Positions 7,710-17,257 of a stretch of 64,000 bases of DNA are shown in pieces. Under the pieces are notes generated by a model. That model was not told the DNA's origin. It made no database searches and saw only the letters and a program-made list of their open reading frames with translations. The stretch covers positions 806,001-870,000 of the forward strand of contig JACJVZ010000001.1 in assembly GCA_020637445.1 (NCBI GenBank). The letters run 5' to 3'. This stretch comes from Calditrichota bacterium (GTDB taxonomy: Bacteria; Electryoneota; RPQS01). The position numbers and the translations under genes are program-made. How positions within the stretch are numbered: the first letter of the stretch is position 1; the number at the start of each line of letters is the position of its first letter.

Positions 7710-9356
7710 ATGCAACGTCTTCTGGCAACAATTCTGGTTCTGCTGTTTACTGCAGTCTATTGCTTTGCGGAAGTCGCCGCTGTGGATACCGCAAAGACAC
7801 CGGAAATCGAAGCTGTAAAGCCACTTGCCGGTGCACCTGTCGTTTTCCGCGGCGACACGCTAATAGACTTGTTTGCCAGCGTAGGCCCTTACGACGCTAA
7901 GCAGCGCGCGGCGAACTTGGTGGATCGGCTGGAGCGTTTCGCACCTCTCCCCGGCGAACTTGCCGAAGTTGACGTGGAGACGGGAAAGAGTTTTTCGACG
8001 CTAAGCGTGGACGGCAAACGAATAGGTATTATCGCGCCGGGCGACGCGGCCGCCTTAGGAATCTCGACGGATGAGCTTGCCGCTGAATTCTCGGAAGCCA
8101 TACAGATTGCATACTCGAAACCCCGAATCGTACAAATCCCCCCGGTAACCCTTCGAGAAATTTTGTATGCGCTGCTGGCAACGTCAGTTCTTTTCTTTAT
8201 GCTTAGAATTTTGTTCGCGCTGTACCCGTTTGCCGTGCGGGGTGTGGTTAGGTTGCGGACAACCAAGACCGTCGGAATACGAATTCTAAATGTCGAGCTT
8301 CTTTCGGCGGAACGAATCGGCGGTTTCGCGTACGCACTGCTTCGCATAGTTCGGGTTGTAAGTGTAATCGTATTGTTCTTTGTATATATTGTCATCGTGC
8401 TGAGCCAGTTTCCGGGCACTGCAGGATATGCGACCCAGCTTGTTCACTACCTTCGTGAACCGGCCGTGGAGATTGCTCAGGGGATCGTCGAGTACATCCC
8501 TAACTTCTTCGCGCTTGCCGTGGTCGGAGCGTTTCTCTTGTTCGCGGTCAGGGTGCTCCGCCGTATTGCCATGGAAATCAGTCTTGATCGCATGAGGCTT
8601 CCGGGGTTCTATCCTGATTGGGCGATGCCGACATTCAAGCTGATTCGCGCACTTTTGTTCCTATTGGCAATCGTCGTCGCCTATCCGTTCTTGCCCGGGT
8701 CGGACTCGCCTGCATTCAAAGCAGTGTCCGTGTTTATCGGTGTTCTGCTGTCGCTCGGTTCCACATCCGCAGTTTCCAATATGGTTGCAGGGATTGTGTT
8801 GACGTACATGAGGCCGTATCGAATTGGTGATCGTGTGCAAATCGCTGAAACAATCGGCGATGTTGTCGAAAAGACGCTCCTGGTGACGCGTTTGCAGACT
8901 CTGAAAATGGAAGACGTGACAATTCCGAATGCTTCGATTCTCGGTCACCACATTGTCAACTTTAGCACCAAAGAGCACAGTGAAGGTATCCTTCTGCACA
9001 CCACGGTAACAATCGGGTATGACGCGCCGTGGCGCAAAGTGCATGAACTGTTGCTTGGCGCGGCTCGAGAAACAGACGGTGTTTCTGAGTCGCCTTCACC
9101 GTTTGTGCTTCAAAAGGCGTTGAACGACTACTCTGTCGCGTACGAATTGAATGCGCACACGGAATATCCCTCCCGGATGATGGAGTTGTACTCGGCGCTT
9201 CATTGCGCGATTCAAGATAAGTTCAACGAGGCCGGAATCGAGATTATGTCGCCGACGTACGCGGCGCTGCGGGACGGCAATCGCGCAGCAATGCCTGACG
9301 ATTCACTGCCGCCCGACTACAAAGCGCCCGTATTTCGAGTCAGCCGCGAAGAGTGA
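7710..9356 (+). CDS. MscS-family mechanosensitive channel
   Basis: A 548-residue membrane protein with signal peptide (MQRLLATILVLLFTAVYCFAE), a periplasmic N-terminal part of about 130 residues, several hydrophobic segments (about 148-175, 205-230, 260-285, 305-330) and the MscS core. The pore helix and beta domain read LGSTSAVSNMVAGIVLTYMR, PYRIGDRVQIAETIGDVVEK and TIPNASILGHHIVNFS. It is longer than E. coli MscS (286), which is common for family members with extra N-terminal helices. The likely role is osmotic-downshock relief. It is divergent from the radical SAM gene and upstream of a T9SS cargo gene by 16 bp. Confidence 0.9.
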   Translation: MQRLLATILVLLFTAVYCFAEVAAVDTAKTPEIEAVKPLAGAPVVFRGDTLIDLFASVGPYDAKQRAANLVDRLERFAPLPGELAEVDVETGKSFSTLSVDGKRIGIIAPGDAAALGISTDELAAEFSEAIQIAYSKPRIVQIPPVTLREILYALLATSVLFFMLRILFALYPFAVRGVVRLRTTKTVGIRILNVELLSAERIGGFAYALLRIVRVVSVIVLFFVYIVIVLSQFPGTAGYATQLVHYLREPAVEIAQGIVEYIPNFFALAVVGAFLLFAVRVLRRIAMEISLDRMRLPGFYPDWAMPTFKLIRALLFLLAIVVAYPFLPGSDSPAFKAVSVFIGVLLSLGSTSAVSNMVAGIVLTYMRPYRIGDRVQIAETIGDVVEKTLLVTRLQTLKMEDVTIPNASILGHHIVNFSTKEHSEGILLHTTVTIGYDAPWRKVHELLLGAARETDGVSESPSPFVLQKALNDYSVAYELNAHTEYPSRMMELYSALHCAIQDKFNEAGIEIMSPTYAALRDGNRAAMPDDSLPPDYKAPVFRVSREE

Positions 9357-9372
9357 GCATTCGGAGGTGTCC

Positions 9373-12189
9373 ATGAGGCGAAGCGTTAAACTGTTTCTTG
9401 GGGTATGTTGCCTGCTTGCCACAATTGTAGTCTTCTTCGCGACGCATACTTATAATATCAAAAAAGGCGAACGAGGACCGTTTCCTTCCGATTGGTTCAT
9501 GCTTCAGCGTACATGGCCAGAACCGTACCTTGATGCTCAAAAAGTTCTGAACGGCGCCCGAGAAGCAGCGCGCTTTCGCCAAGAGAGGTTAGATGAAGAT
9601 CCGACATGGGTACAGCGTGGGCCGACCAACATCGGAGGACGAATTACGGATATAGTGGGGCATCCGACTGATGACAACGTTCATTACATGGCGAGTGCCA
9701 GCGGCGGAGTCCTTAAGTCAACGGACGCAGGAGCTAACTGGTTCCCGATAACAGATGATTTGCCGACGCCGTCAATCGGTGCGCTGGCCATCGACCCCGT
9801 AAATCCTAATACACTCTATTGTGGAACCGGTGAAGCGAACTCCGCGGGATTCAGTTATTTTGGTTCTGGACTCTACAAAACTGTCGACGGTGGCGCGACA
9901 TGGCAACTGAGCGGACTTGCAGACAGCAGGTTTATTGCAAGAGTCGTGGTTCATCCTGAAGCGCCTACCAACGTATGGGCCGCGTCGATGGGCGAACTTT
10001 TCATTACGGGCGGCCAAAGGGGAATTTACTTCAGCGGCGACGCGGGACAAACGTGGGAGCGCAGACTTTTTGTCAATGACTCCACGGGCGCCAGTGACGT
10101 GGTTGTTCATCCCGCTAATCCCGACATTGTCTACGCCGGAATGTGGCAGAGGATTCGTGGTCCCGAAGACCGTCGCGCCGGTGGACGCGGCACTGGAATC
10201 TATAAGTCAATCAATCGCGGTGAAACGTGGGTGCGTCTTTCAGCCGGACTTCCTCCTATTGGCGATGATGTAGGTCGAGTCGGCTTGGCGATTTCGCAGT
10301 CCAATCCGAATGTTCTTTATGCCTGTTTTGCCGACCATCCGGGATACATGCTTGGCGTGTATAAAACCGTGGACGGAGGCGAGAACTGGACGCGAACTAA
10401 CGATAGCGTTCTCGAGAGCATGTATTCAAATTTTGGCTGGTACTTCGGCAATATCCGCGTGCGGCCAGACGACGAAAACGTCGTGTTTGTGTTGGGAGTG
10501 AGCTTGAATCGCTCAAGTAACGGCGGAGCCAGTTGGACAGAAATAGGGGAAGATGTTCACGTCGATCACCATGCTCTGTGGTTCGATCCGCAGCAGCCGT
10601 TCAGGTTTTTGCTTGGCAACGACGGGGGCTGCTATCGTACAATCAACAACGGCACCAGCTTCGAGAGTCTGAATAATTTTCCGGCAATCCAGTTTTATGC
10701 GGCCACATACGATTCGCAGGAGCCGCAACGACTGTACGGAGGCACGCAGGACAACGGAACTCTGCGCACGATGTCCGGCCAACCGAACGACTTCGAGCGC
10801 ATTTACGGCGGGGACGGCTTTTACACGCTCGTTGATCCGAACGACAACGACTACGTGTATGCAGAATACCAGTATGGGGGACTCGGCAAGAGTTCAAACG
10901 GCGGACAAACGTTCTTTTGGGCGACAGATGGAATTGACGGAAACGAACGAACGAATTGGTCGACTCCCGTTGTCTTTGACCCTTCGAATTCCCAAATCAT
11001 GTATTATGGCGCGGAGCGTTTATATCAATCAATAAACCGCGCGGAATTCTGGACGGCCATTAGTCCTGATTTGACGGACGGTGGCGGATCCGGAAATTTG
11101 AGCTTTGGTACCATCACGACGATCGGCGTGTCTCCCGCGAACTCAAATGTTATCTACGCAGGAACAGACGACGCAAACTTGTGGGTTACGACAAACGGCG
11201 GAGTTACGTGGGAGAGACGGGACAGCAGTTTGCCTGAGCGCTGGATTACTCGCGTAACTCCTCACCCGAGCAATCCCAATGAAGTCTGTGTAACGATATC
11301 CGGCTTCCGAAATGCTGAACAAGAGGCGCAGCTTTTCATTTCAAGCGATCAAGGGGCGCACTGGACTCCACTGGGAACGACTCTTCCTGATGTCCCTTTG
11401 AACGACATGGAGTACGACCCTGAATTCCCTTCAAGAATGTATGTCGCTTCAGACTTCGGTGTATTTTGGTCTCAGGATCGCGGACAGCATTGGTCAGTCC
11501 TTGGCCGAGGATTGCCTCCCGTTCCGACGCTCGAAGTTGTCTTGGATGACCCGGGGCGCCGGTTGATTGCCGCAACTTATGGGCGATCCTTCTTGACTTT
11601 GCCGCTCGACTCACTCGATCCGAATCATGCGCCCGAAATCTTGGCGCTGTCGCCTGAGCCGGATGAAAGCGGTTTTGTTGTCGCACGAGCGACGTCGGAG
11701 TTTTCACTCTCTGTAACTGCAAATGACGTCGACGGAGACGCGCTTTCCTATTTGTGGCGGAAGGGTGAGACCGTTCTATCAAGTCAACCGTCGGCGAACG
11801 CGGTCGTGGATTCCGGATATCAGGTTTTTAGGATATCCGTCAGTGATGGAGAGCTTGCGACCGTAGACTCAATAGAAGTCATCGGGGTCGACACAATCGA
11901 CGCGGTCGACAGTCGCCCTTCATTGGTCGAGGAGTTTACGATCAGTGCCTATCCAAATCCGTTCAATGGCGAAGTTCGGATCGCGTACTCGATTCAAAGC
12001 AATACAGACGTAAGGATCAGCATCTACTCGCTAACGGGCCAGGAAGTAGCGAGACTTCAGGATGGACGCGCGAGTGCGGGAGTTCACGAACTAACTTGGC
12101 AGCCCACAAGGGTTGCTACGGGCACATACTTCGCGGAACTACGCGGGGACAATTTCGCGGTAAGAACAAAAATAATTTACCTTAAATGA
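9373..12189 (+). CDS. Secreted beta-propeller (sortilin/BNR-type) protein with T9SS sorting domain
   Basis: 938 residues. ATG 9373 follows GGAGG by 6 nt; a GTG two codons upstream is less well placed. After an N-terminal hydrophobic segment the protein carries many BNR/Asp-box-like repeats: GVLKSTDAGANW, GLYKTVDGGATW, GIYFSGDAGQTW, GIYKSINRGETW, GVYKTVDGGENW, RSSNGGASW, WVTTNGGVTW, FISSDQGAHW. These resemble VPS10/sortilin or xyloglucanase propellers. An Ig/cadherin-like segment follows, and then a type A sorting domain from about residue 860 (YPNPFN ... GTYFAEL ... KIIYLK). It should be exported and anchored or released by the type IX system. Ligand unknown. Confidence 0.88.
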   Translation: MRRSVKLFLGVCCLLATIVVFFATHTYNIKKGERGPFPSDWFMLQRTWPEPYLDAQKVLNGAREAARFRQERLDEDPTWVQRGPTNIGGRITDIVGHPTDDNVHYMASASGGVLKSTDAGANWFPITDDLPTPSIGALAIDPVNPNTLYCGTGEANSAGFSYFGSGLYKTVDGGATWQLSGLADSRFIARVVVHPEAPTNVWAASMGELFITGGQRGIYFSGDAGQTWERRLFVNDSTGASDVVVHPANPDIVYAGMWQRIRGPEDRRAGGRGTGIYKSINRGETWVRLSAGLPPIGDDVGRVGLAISQSNPNVLYACFADHPGYMLGVYKTVDGGENWTRTNDSVLESMYSNFGWYFGNIRVRPDDENVVFVLGVSLNRSSNGGASWTEIGEDVHVDHHALWFDPQQPFRFLLGNDGGCYRTINNGTSFESLNNFPAIQFYAATYDSQEPQRLYGGTQDNGTLRTMSGQPNDFERIYGGDGFYTLVDPNDNDYVYAEYQYGGLGKSSNGGQTFFWATDGIDGNERTNWSTPVVFDPSNSQIMYYGAERLYQSINRAEFWTAISPDLTDGGGSGNLSFGTITTIGVSPANSNVIYAGTDDANLWVTTNGGVTWERRDSSLPERWITRVTPHPSNPNEVCVTISGFRNAEQEAQLFISSDQGAHWTPLGTTLPDVPLNDMEYDPEFPSRMYVASDFGVFWSQDRGQHWSVLGRGLPPVPTLEVVLDDPGRRLIAATYGRSFLTLPLDSLDPNHAPEILALSPEPDESGFVVARATSEFSLSVTANDVDGDALSYLWRKGETVLSSQPSANAVVDSGYQVFRISVSDGELATVDSIEVIGVDTIDAVDSRPSLVEEFTISAYPNPFNGEVRIAYSIQSNTDVRISIYSLTGQEVARLQDGRASAGVHELTWQPTRVATGTYFAELRGDNFAVRTKIIYLK

Positions 12190-13424
12190 ACAGAGTTTTT
12201 ATATATGCAGTGGCGGCATTGCAAATGTGTATCGTCGGGCTGACTTCCGCGCAAGATACGATTCGGTGCATGACCTACAACGGGTTGAACTTTTCGGGGT
12301 CGAGCACGGACAGGCTTGACGAGTTGCAAGTTGTCATGCGGTCAGCAATGCCGGATGTGCTTGTGATGCAGGAGATCATAGACCAATCCGCAGTCAATAA
12401 TATTCTGAACCAGGTTTTCAGACCAATGGATCCGGATTGGCAAGCGGCAAACTTCATCAACGGCCCGGATACGGACAACGCCTGCTTCTATCTCTCCTCT
12501 CGAGTTACGTTGGTCAGCCAGAGACAGATTTCTACGACCCTGCGCGACTTTTCAGAGTATGTTTTGACAAGTGCCGCGCTGGGCGAACAGGTTTTTCGCA
12601 TGTACTCTGGGCATCTGAAAGCCTCCGACGGCGCTGACAATGCAGAGCGCCGCAGACAAGAAGCTGAAGTTCTTAGAGGGCAGCTCGATCAATTGCCGGA
12701 CAACTCGCTTTTTATGTTCTGCGGAGATTTCAATTTATACACGTCATTTGAGCCTGCATATCAACTATTGCTTGCTCTCGGGGACAATCCACAGGGAAGA
12801 CTCTTAGACCCGATCAACAGGCCGGGCGCATGGAACAACAGTGTTTCATTTGCGGATATTCATACGCAATCGCCGCGAACGACGTCGTTCGGCGGCGGAG
12901 CGACCGGCGGTATGGATGACCGCTTCGATTTTATTCTCGCGTCCGCGGCGTGGATGGACACGACCGGATCTTATTTGTTACCGAGTACATACAAGGCCTA
13001 CGGAAACGACGGACAGCATTTCAATTTGGCGATAAATAATGGCACAAATACCGCCGTGCCTGACAGTGTCGCTGATGCGCTGCACGATTTTTCCGACCAT
13101 CTTCCCGTCCTTGTGGATGTGGTCCTTCGCGATGAAACGAGTCCTGTCACTCCGCTTCCGCCGGTCGCGGAATCCCCGCTCCTGCTGCATTGCTTTCCCA
13201 ATCCGTTTAATTCGCGAATCACAATCGACGTTGGAACGTCTTCGCTTGCCGGTGAACTCAGGGTTTTTGACGTCCTCGGCCGCACGGTTTCGCTTGTGCC
13301 GATTCCGCAGTACGGGATTCAACTGCACTCGCTTGATTTCACATCACAAGCATCCGGAACATATTTCGTGGTTCTGCGCCGCGGCAGCGAAGCCGTCACC
13401 AACCGCATTATTCTGCAGAAGTAG
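12186..13424 (+). CDS. Secreted endonuclease/exonuclease/phosphatase-family protein with T9SS sorting domain
   Basis: 412 residues with a signal peptide ending near LTSAQD. The EEP fold is shown by RCMTYNGLNF, LVMQEI (metal-binding Glu), GHLKASDGADN, FCGDFNLY near residue 180, FDFILAS and the terminal SDHLPVLVDV. This family includes extracellular DNases, sphingomyelinases and phosphatases. The C-terminus is a sorting domain (FPNPFNSRITID ... GTYFVVL ... IILQK). The ATG overlaps the stop of the propeller gene by 4 bp, so the two secreted proteins are coupled. Substrate (DNA or phospholipid) cannot be settled by eye. Confidence 0.87.
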   Translation: MNRVFIYAVAALQMCIVGLTSAQDTIRCMTYNGLNFSGSSTDRLDELQVVMRSAMPDVLVMQEIIDQSAVNNILNQVFRPMDPDWQAANFINGPDTDNACFYLSSRVTLVSQRQISTTLRDFSEYVLTSAALGEQVFRMYSGHLKASDGADNAERRRQEAEVLRGQLDQLPDNSLFMFCGDFNLYTSFEPAYQLLLALGDNPQGRLLDPINRPGAWNNSVSFADIHTQSPRTTSFGGGATGGMDDRFDFILASAAWMDTTGSYLLPSTYKAYGNDGQHFNLAINNGTNTAVPDSVADALHDFSDHLPVLVDVVLRDETSPVTPLPPVAESPLLLHCFPNPFNSRITIDVGTSSLAGELRVFDVLGRTVSLVPIPQYGIQLHSLDFTSQASGTYFVVLRRGSEAVTNRIILQK

Positions 13425-13430
13425 CCTCGC

Positions 13431-14747
13431 GTGAGTTTTCCTGTTGTAGCAATTGTCGGTAGACCCAACGTCGGAAAGTCGACGATTTTTAATCGCATGA
13501 CACGAACAAATCGCGCCATCACGGCTCCCGAGCCGGGCGTGACACGCGACCGACATGTCGGCTCGGTGGAGTTTGAAGGCAGTGAGTTCCTGATTATGGA
13601 TACCGGCGGATGGGTGCCGCGCTCTGAAGAGCTGTTTGACGTTGCTATTCGTGAGCAGGTTACATTTGCTCTTGAAGAGTGCGACGTGATCCTGTTTGTG
13701 GCGGATGCGCAAACCGGACTGACCGACATCGATCTTGAAATCGCGCAGATGCTGAAACGGTCCAAACATCCGGTTTTGCTTGCCATTAACAAAGCGGACA
13801 ATTTCAATATTGAAGCCGAAATCCCTGAGTTCTACAAATTGGGACTCGGCGATCCGCACCCATTAAGCGCGGTACAGGGCTATGGTTTTGGAGATCTGCT
13901 CGAGAAGATCAGGGATGCGTTGCCTGAGACTGGCAATAAAACCGTTGAGAGGCCCCGCCCACTCGTAGCAGTGTTGGGAAGACCCAATGTCGGAAAATCC
14001 TCATTGGTCAATGCACTGCTCGGGGAGGAACGGCATATGGTCACGGACATCGCAGGTACAACTCGGGATTCCATTGACAGCGTAGTGAGATACTACAAAC
14101 AGCCTTTGACACTTGTTGACACAGCTGGACTGCGCCGTAAGACCAAAGTAAAAGAGGCGCTCGAGTTTTACACGACGGTTCGCACCCAAAAAGCACTTAA
14201 GGAATGCGACGTCGCCGTAATCCTTGTGGAAGCGCAAGAAGGGCTATTGTCTCAGGATGTCAAGATCATTCAAGAGGCGGTGACATACGGAAAGGGAATC
14301 GTCCTCTGTTTGAACAAATGGGACTTAGTGGAAAAGGACGAGCGCACGGCGGGGTTGATCGCAGAGGAAATCGACGAGCGACTTTCAAATATCAGCTTTA
14401 TCGAAAAGCTGTTTATTTCCGCAAAAGACAAGCAGCGCGTGCACAAAGTGCTTGAAGTTGCTTTCAGGGTCTACGAGGAGCGTCAAAAGAGAATATCGAC
14501 CGGAGAGTTGAATCGCTTTCTCGAACAACTTATGGAGCGCCAGCCGCCACCTGCCGTGAAAGGGCACGACTTGCGGCTTTCGTACATCACTCAGGCCGAT
14601 GCGGATCCGCCGACGTTTATTCTATTCTCACGATGGGCGAAGTTGATTCCTGAGAACTACCAACTGTTTCTTGAGCGTCGCATCCGCGAGCAATACGGTT
14701 TTCAAGGCGTGCCGATTAGATTGTTCTTCAGAGGCAAAAAAACGTGA
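13431..14747 (+). CDS. der: Ribosome-biogenesis GTPase Der (EngA)
   Basis: A 438-residue tandem GTPase required for 50S assembly. The first G domain has GRPNVGKS (10-17), DTGGW and NKAD. The second has GRPNVGKS (183-190), DTAGL and NKWD. A C-terminal KH-like domain follows (LRLSYITQADADPPTFILF, then YGFQGVPIRLFFRGKK). The start is GTG 13431, six bases after the preceding stop. It overlaps priA by 4 bp (GTGA). Confidence 0.97.
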   Translation: MSFPVVAIVGRPNVGKSTIFNRMTRTNRAITAPEPGVTRDRHVGSVEFEGSEFLIMDTGGWVPRSEELFDVAIREQVTFALEECDVILFVADAQTGLTDIDLEIAQMLKRSKHPVLLAINKADNFNIEAEIPEFYKLGLGDPHPLSAVQGYGFGDLLEKIRDALPETGNKTVERPRPLVAVLGRPNVGKSSLVNALLGEERHMVTDIAGTTRDSIDSVVRYYKQPLTLVDTAGLRRKTKVKEALEFYTTVRTQKALKECDVAVILVEAQEGLLSQDVKIIQEAVTYGKGIVLCLNKWDLVEKDERTAGLIAEEIDERLSNISFIEKLFISAKDKQRVHKVLEVAFRVYEERQKRISTGELNRFLEQLMERQPPPAVKGHDLRLSYITQADADPPTFILFSRWAKLIPENYQLFLERRIREQYGFQGVPIRLFFRGKKT

Positions 14748-17257
14748 AAGCCGCTTCGGCTCAAGTTGTCATCCCGGGAGTCGAGGGCCAGTTTTCCTAT
14801 CTTGTGCCGCGCGAATTGTCTTCAACAGTCCTGCGCGGCACACGCGTCTTGGTGCCTTTTCGATCTCGCCGTGTAACGGGCTTTGTCGTTGCCGTGAATG
14901 AGCTCGCAGTGCCTGAGGCAACTCGCTCCATTGAGCAGCTGCTTGATGACTCACCTGCATTTTCCGAAGAGTTGCTCGATTTCACGAAGTGGATCTCCGA
15001 TTACTATCTTTGTACGTGGGGTGATGCGCTGCGGGCGGCCTTGCCGGCAGGCTTGGATGCCGAAGACCAATTCAGATTCAGTCTAACGGACAAATACTCG
15101 GAGCAGCTCGATCTGGGAACGGAAGGCTATTCGCGAGAAGTCGCCGAGCTTTTGGACGCCCTTGAAGAAAGTCCCCTAAGCGCGCGTCAAATCAAAACGC
15201 GATTTGGAATCGATCCGGACGGCTCTGAAATAAAGCGACTGAAACAAAGCGGACAGATAGAATATAAGCCATTTCTGCGCGGTCCGCGTACAGGCGAATT
15301 AGTCGAGAATATTCTGGAACTCACAGTTCAGGCCCGGGACGGACTTGCCGACGAAAGTCTGTGGACATTTGTGTCGACCCGCAGCGCGCAGAGAATTGTA
15401 CGGGAACTGTACGACGGACCGGCCGACGGCGTGCCGCGCCGGCATTTCATGCGCGGAGCAAGCAAGCAGCGCCGCCAAGCTCTCGAAGAACTCGTTGTCA
15501 AGGGATTTGTTCACGAGCGCAGAGAGGTTCTGTCTCGGTGGAAGCCGGACGAACTTCCGCAGTTGGCGGAAGAACCCGACTTGCCGTTGACCGTACATCA
15601 GGCGCTTGCTGTCGCTGCCATTTCTGCGTCGCTCGATGAAAAAAAATACACGGGTTTTCTTCTGCACGGAGTAACGGGGTCAGGAAAAACGCGCGTCTAT
15701 ATCGAGGCGATTAAACAAGCATTATCAGTCGGACGCACTGCCTTGGTGCTCGTTCCGGAGATATCTTTGACTCCGGTGTTGTGGGGGCGGTTCCGCTCCG
15801 TGTTTGGCGACCTCGTTGCCATTCAGCACAGCGGCCAGCCAATGAGTGTTCGTTATGACATTTGGCGGAGCATTGCCCGCGGGGAATACAAAGTCGTGAT
15901 CGGCGCGCGCTCGGCCGTTTTTGCGCCACTCGCAAACCTCGGTCTCGTCGTTGTTGACGAAGAACATGATTCGTCTTACAAACAAACCGAGGGCATACCA
16001 CGGTATTCCGCTCGAGACGCAGGCGTATTCCGCGCCGCACAGTGCGGAGCCGTGGCGGTCTTAGGAAGCGCAACGCCGTCGCTCGAGAGTTTGTTTGCCG
16101 TAGAGCAAAATCGATTGGCCTTGCTCTCGCTTCCCGAACGCGCAACGGGTGCTTCGCTGCCTGCGGTCGAGTTGGTTTTGCCGACGGACCTTGAAGAAAA
16201 TCTCGAGGACGAACAAGGCGAAGAAAAGGCTGAAACCCGGGTCGCATATCCGCATGTCTTGTCCGGGCGGACATACGACGCAATCTCAGAGATACTGTTG
16301 CGCGGAAAGCAAGCGATTGTTCTGCAGAATCGTCGCGGCTTTGCGCCTTTTCTAATCTGTCGCCATTGCGGCAAGCTGTTCGAGTGTCCCAACTGTTCGG
16401 TCTCGTTGACCTTTCACCGGCCCGGCAGAATTCTCCGATGTCACTACTGCCACCACCGGGATGACGCGCCTGATCTTTGCCCGTCGTGCGGGTCTGATGA
16501 CCTTCATCTCTGCGGCAGCGGAACACAAAGAGTCGCAGAGGAGCTTGCGGAGAAATTTCCTGATGCGCGGATTGCCCGGATGGATTCGGACGCCATGGCC
16601 AAAATGGGAGCGCATGGCGAATTGATGATGTCTTTTGCCCGCAAGGAATACGATTTGCTTGTGGGAACGCAGATGGTAGCAAAGGGGCTCGACTTTCCGG
16701 ATGTTGAACTTGCTGTCGTGGCCGACGCGGACACTGAGCTCTTTTATCCTGATTTTCGGGCCGGAGAGCGCGGAGCAAGTCTGCTGCTGCAACTCAGCGG
16801 ACGTGCCGGGCGAGCGTCGTCAACGGGAAAAGTAATTTTGCAGACACGCTCTCACGAACATCCGGCAATCTTCGCGGCAACGCATGGGCAGTGGCTGGAT
16901 TTTGCGCGCGAAGAACTTGAGCATCGAAAGCGCGGTGGATTTCCTCCCTTTAGCCGGGTTGTCATGCTGCGTGCAATCGGACAGGATGAGTCTGACGTTG
17001 CTCGCGCAATGCTGTATTGCAAGAGAATTCTCGAAAACAAAAAGTACATTGAGTTGCTCGGCCCGTCGCCTTGCGCAGTCGTAAAGATTCGCAATCGAAT
17101 TCGCTATCAACTGCTGGTGCGCACGGCAAAGACCAGTGACCCCACGGGTGCTGTCCTGCGGGGGAGTGTCCGCAATCTGTTTGAAGAGCATGGAAACTCG
17201 GATGAGCTTCGCCGAGTGCAATGGGAAGTAGATGTTGATCCTGCGAATACTGCTTAG
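14744..17257 (+). CDS. priA: Primosomal protein N' (replication restart helicase PriA)
   Basis: An 837-residue superfamily 2 helicase that reloads the replisome at stalled forks. It has an N-terminal 3'-DNA-end-binding domain (PGVEGQFSYLVP...GTRVLVPF), Walker A GVTGSGKT (309-316), DEEH box (405-408) with VVVDEEHDSSYKQ, a zinc-binding insertion with eight cysteines between 539 and 582, and helicase motifs V/VI (VGTQMVAKGLDFPDV, QLSGRAGR). The GTG start overlaps the der stop. The 3' end overlaps the next gene by 26 bp. Confidence 0.97.
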   Translation: MKAASAQVVIPGVEGQFSYLVPRELSSTVLRGTRVLVPFRSRRVTGFVVAVNELAVPEATRSIEQLLDDSPAFSEELLDFTKWISDYYLCTWGDALRAALPAGLDAEDQFRFSLTDKYSEQLDLGTEGYSREVAELLDALEESPLSARQIKTRFGIDPDGSEIKRLKQSGQIEYKPFLRGPRTGELVENILELTVQARDGLADESLWTFVSTRSAQRIVRELYDGPADGVPRRHFMRGASKQRRQALEELVVKGFVHERREVLSRWKPDELPQLAEEPDLPLTVHQALAVAAISASLDEKKYTGFLLHGVTGSGKTRVYIEAIKQALSVGRTALVLVPEISLTPVLWGRFRSVFGDLVAIQHSGQPMSVRYDIWRSIARGEYKVVIGARSAVFAPLANLGLVVVDEEHDSSYKQTEGIPRYSARDAGVFRAAQCGAVAVLGSATPSLESLFAVEQNRLALLSLPERATGASLPAVELVLPTDLEENLEDEQGEEKAETRVAYPHVLSGRTYDAISEILLRGKQAIVLQNRRGFAPFLICRHCGKLFECPNCSVSLTFHRPGRILRCHYCHHRDDAPDLCPSCGSDDLHLCGSGTQRVAEELAEKFPDARIARMDSDAMAKMGAHGELMMSFARKEYDLLVGTQMVAKGLDFPDVELAVVADADTELFYPDFRAGERGASLLLQLSGRAGRASSTGKVILQTRSHEHPAIFAATHGQWLDFAREELEHRKRGGFPPFSRVVMLRAIGQDESDVARAMLYCKRILENKKYIELLGPSPCAVVKIRNRIRYQLLVRTAKTSDPTGAVLRGSVRNLFEEHGNSDELRRVQWEVDVDPANTA

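Noticed and set aside
15711..16778. Minus-strand open frame of 355 codons inside priA
   Set aside because: Arg/Pro/Ser-rich translation typical of a shadow frame; priA is certain on the other strand.
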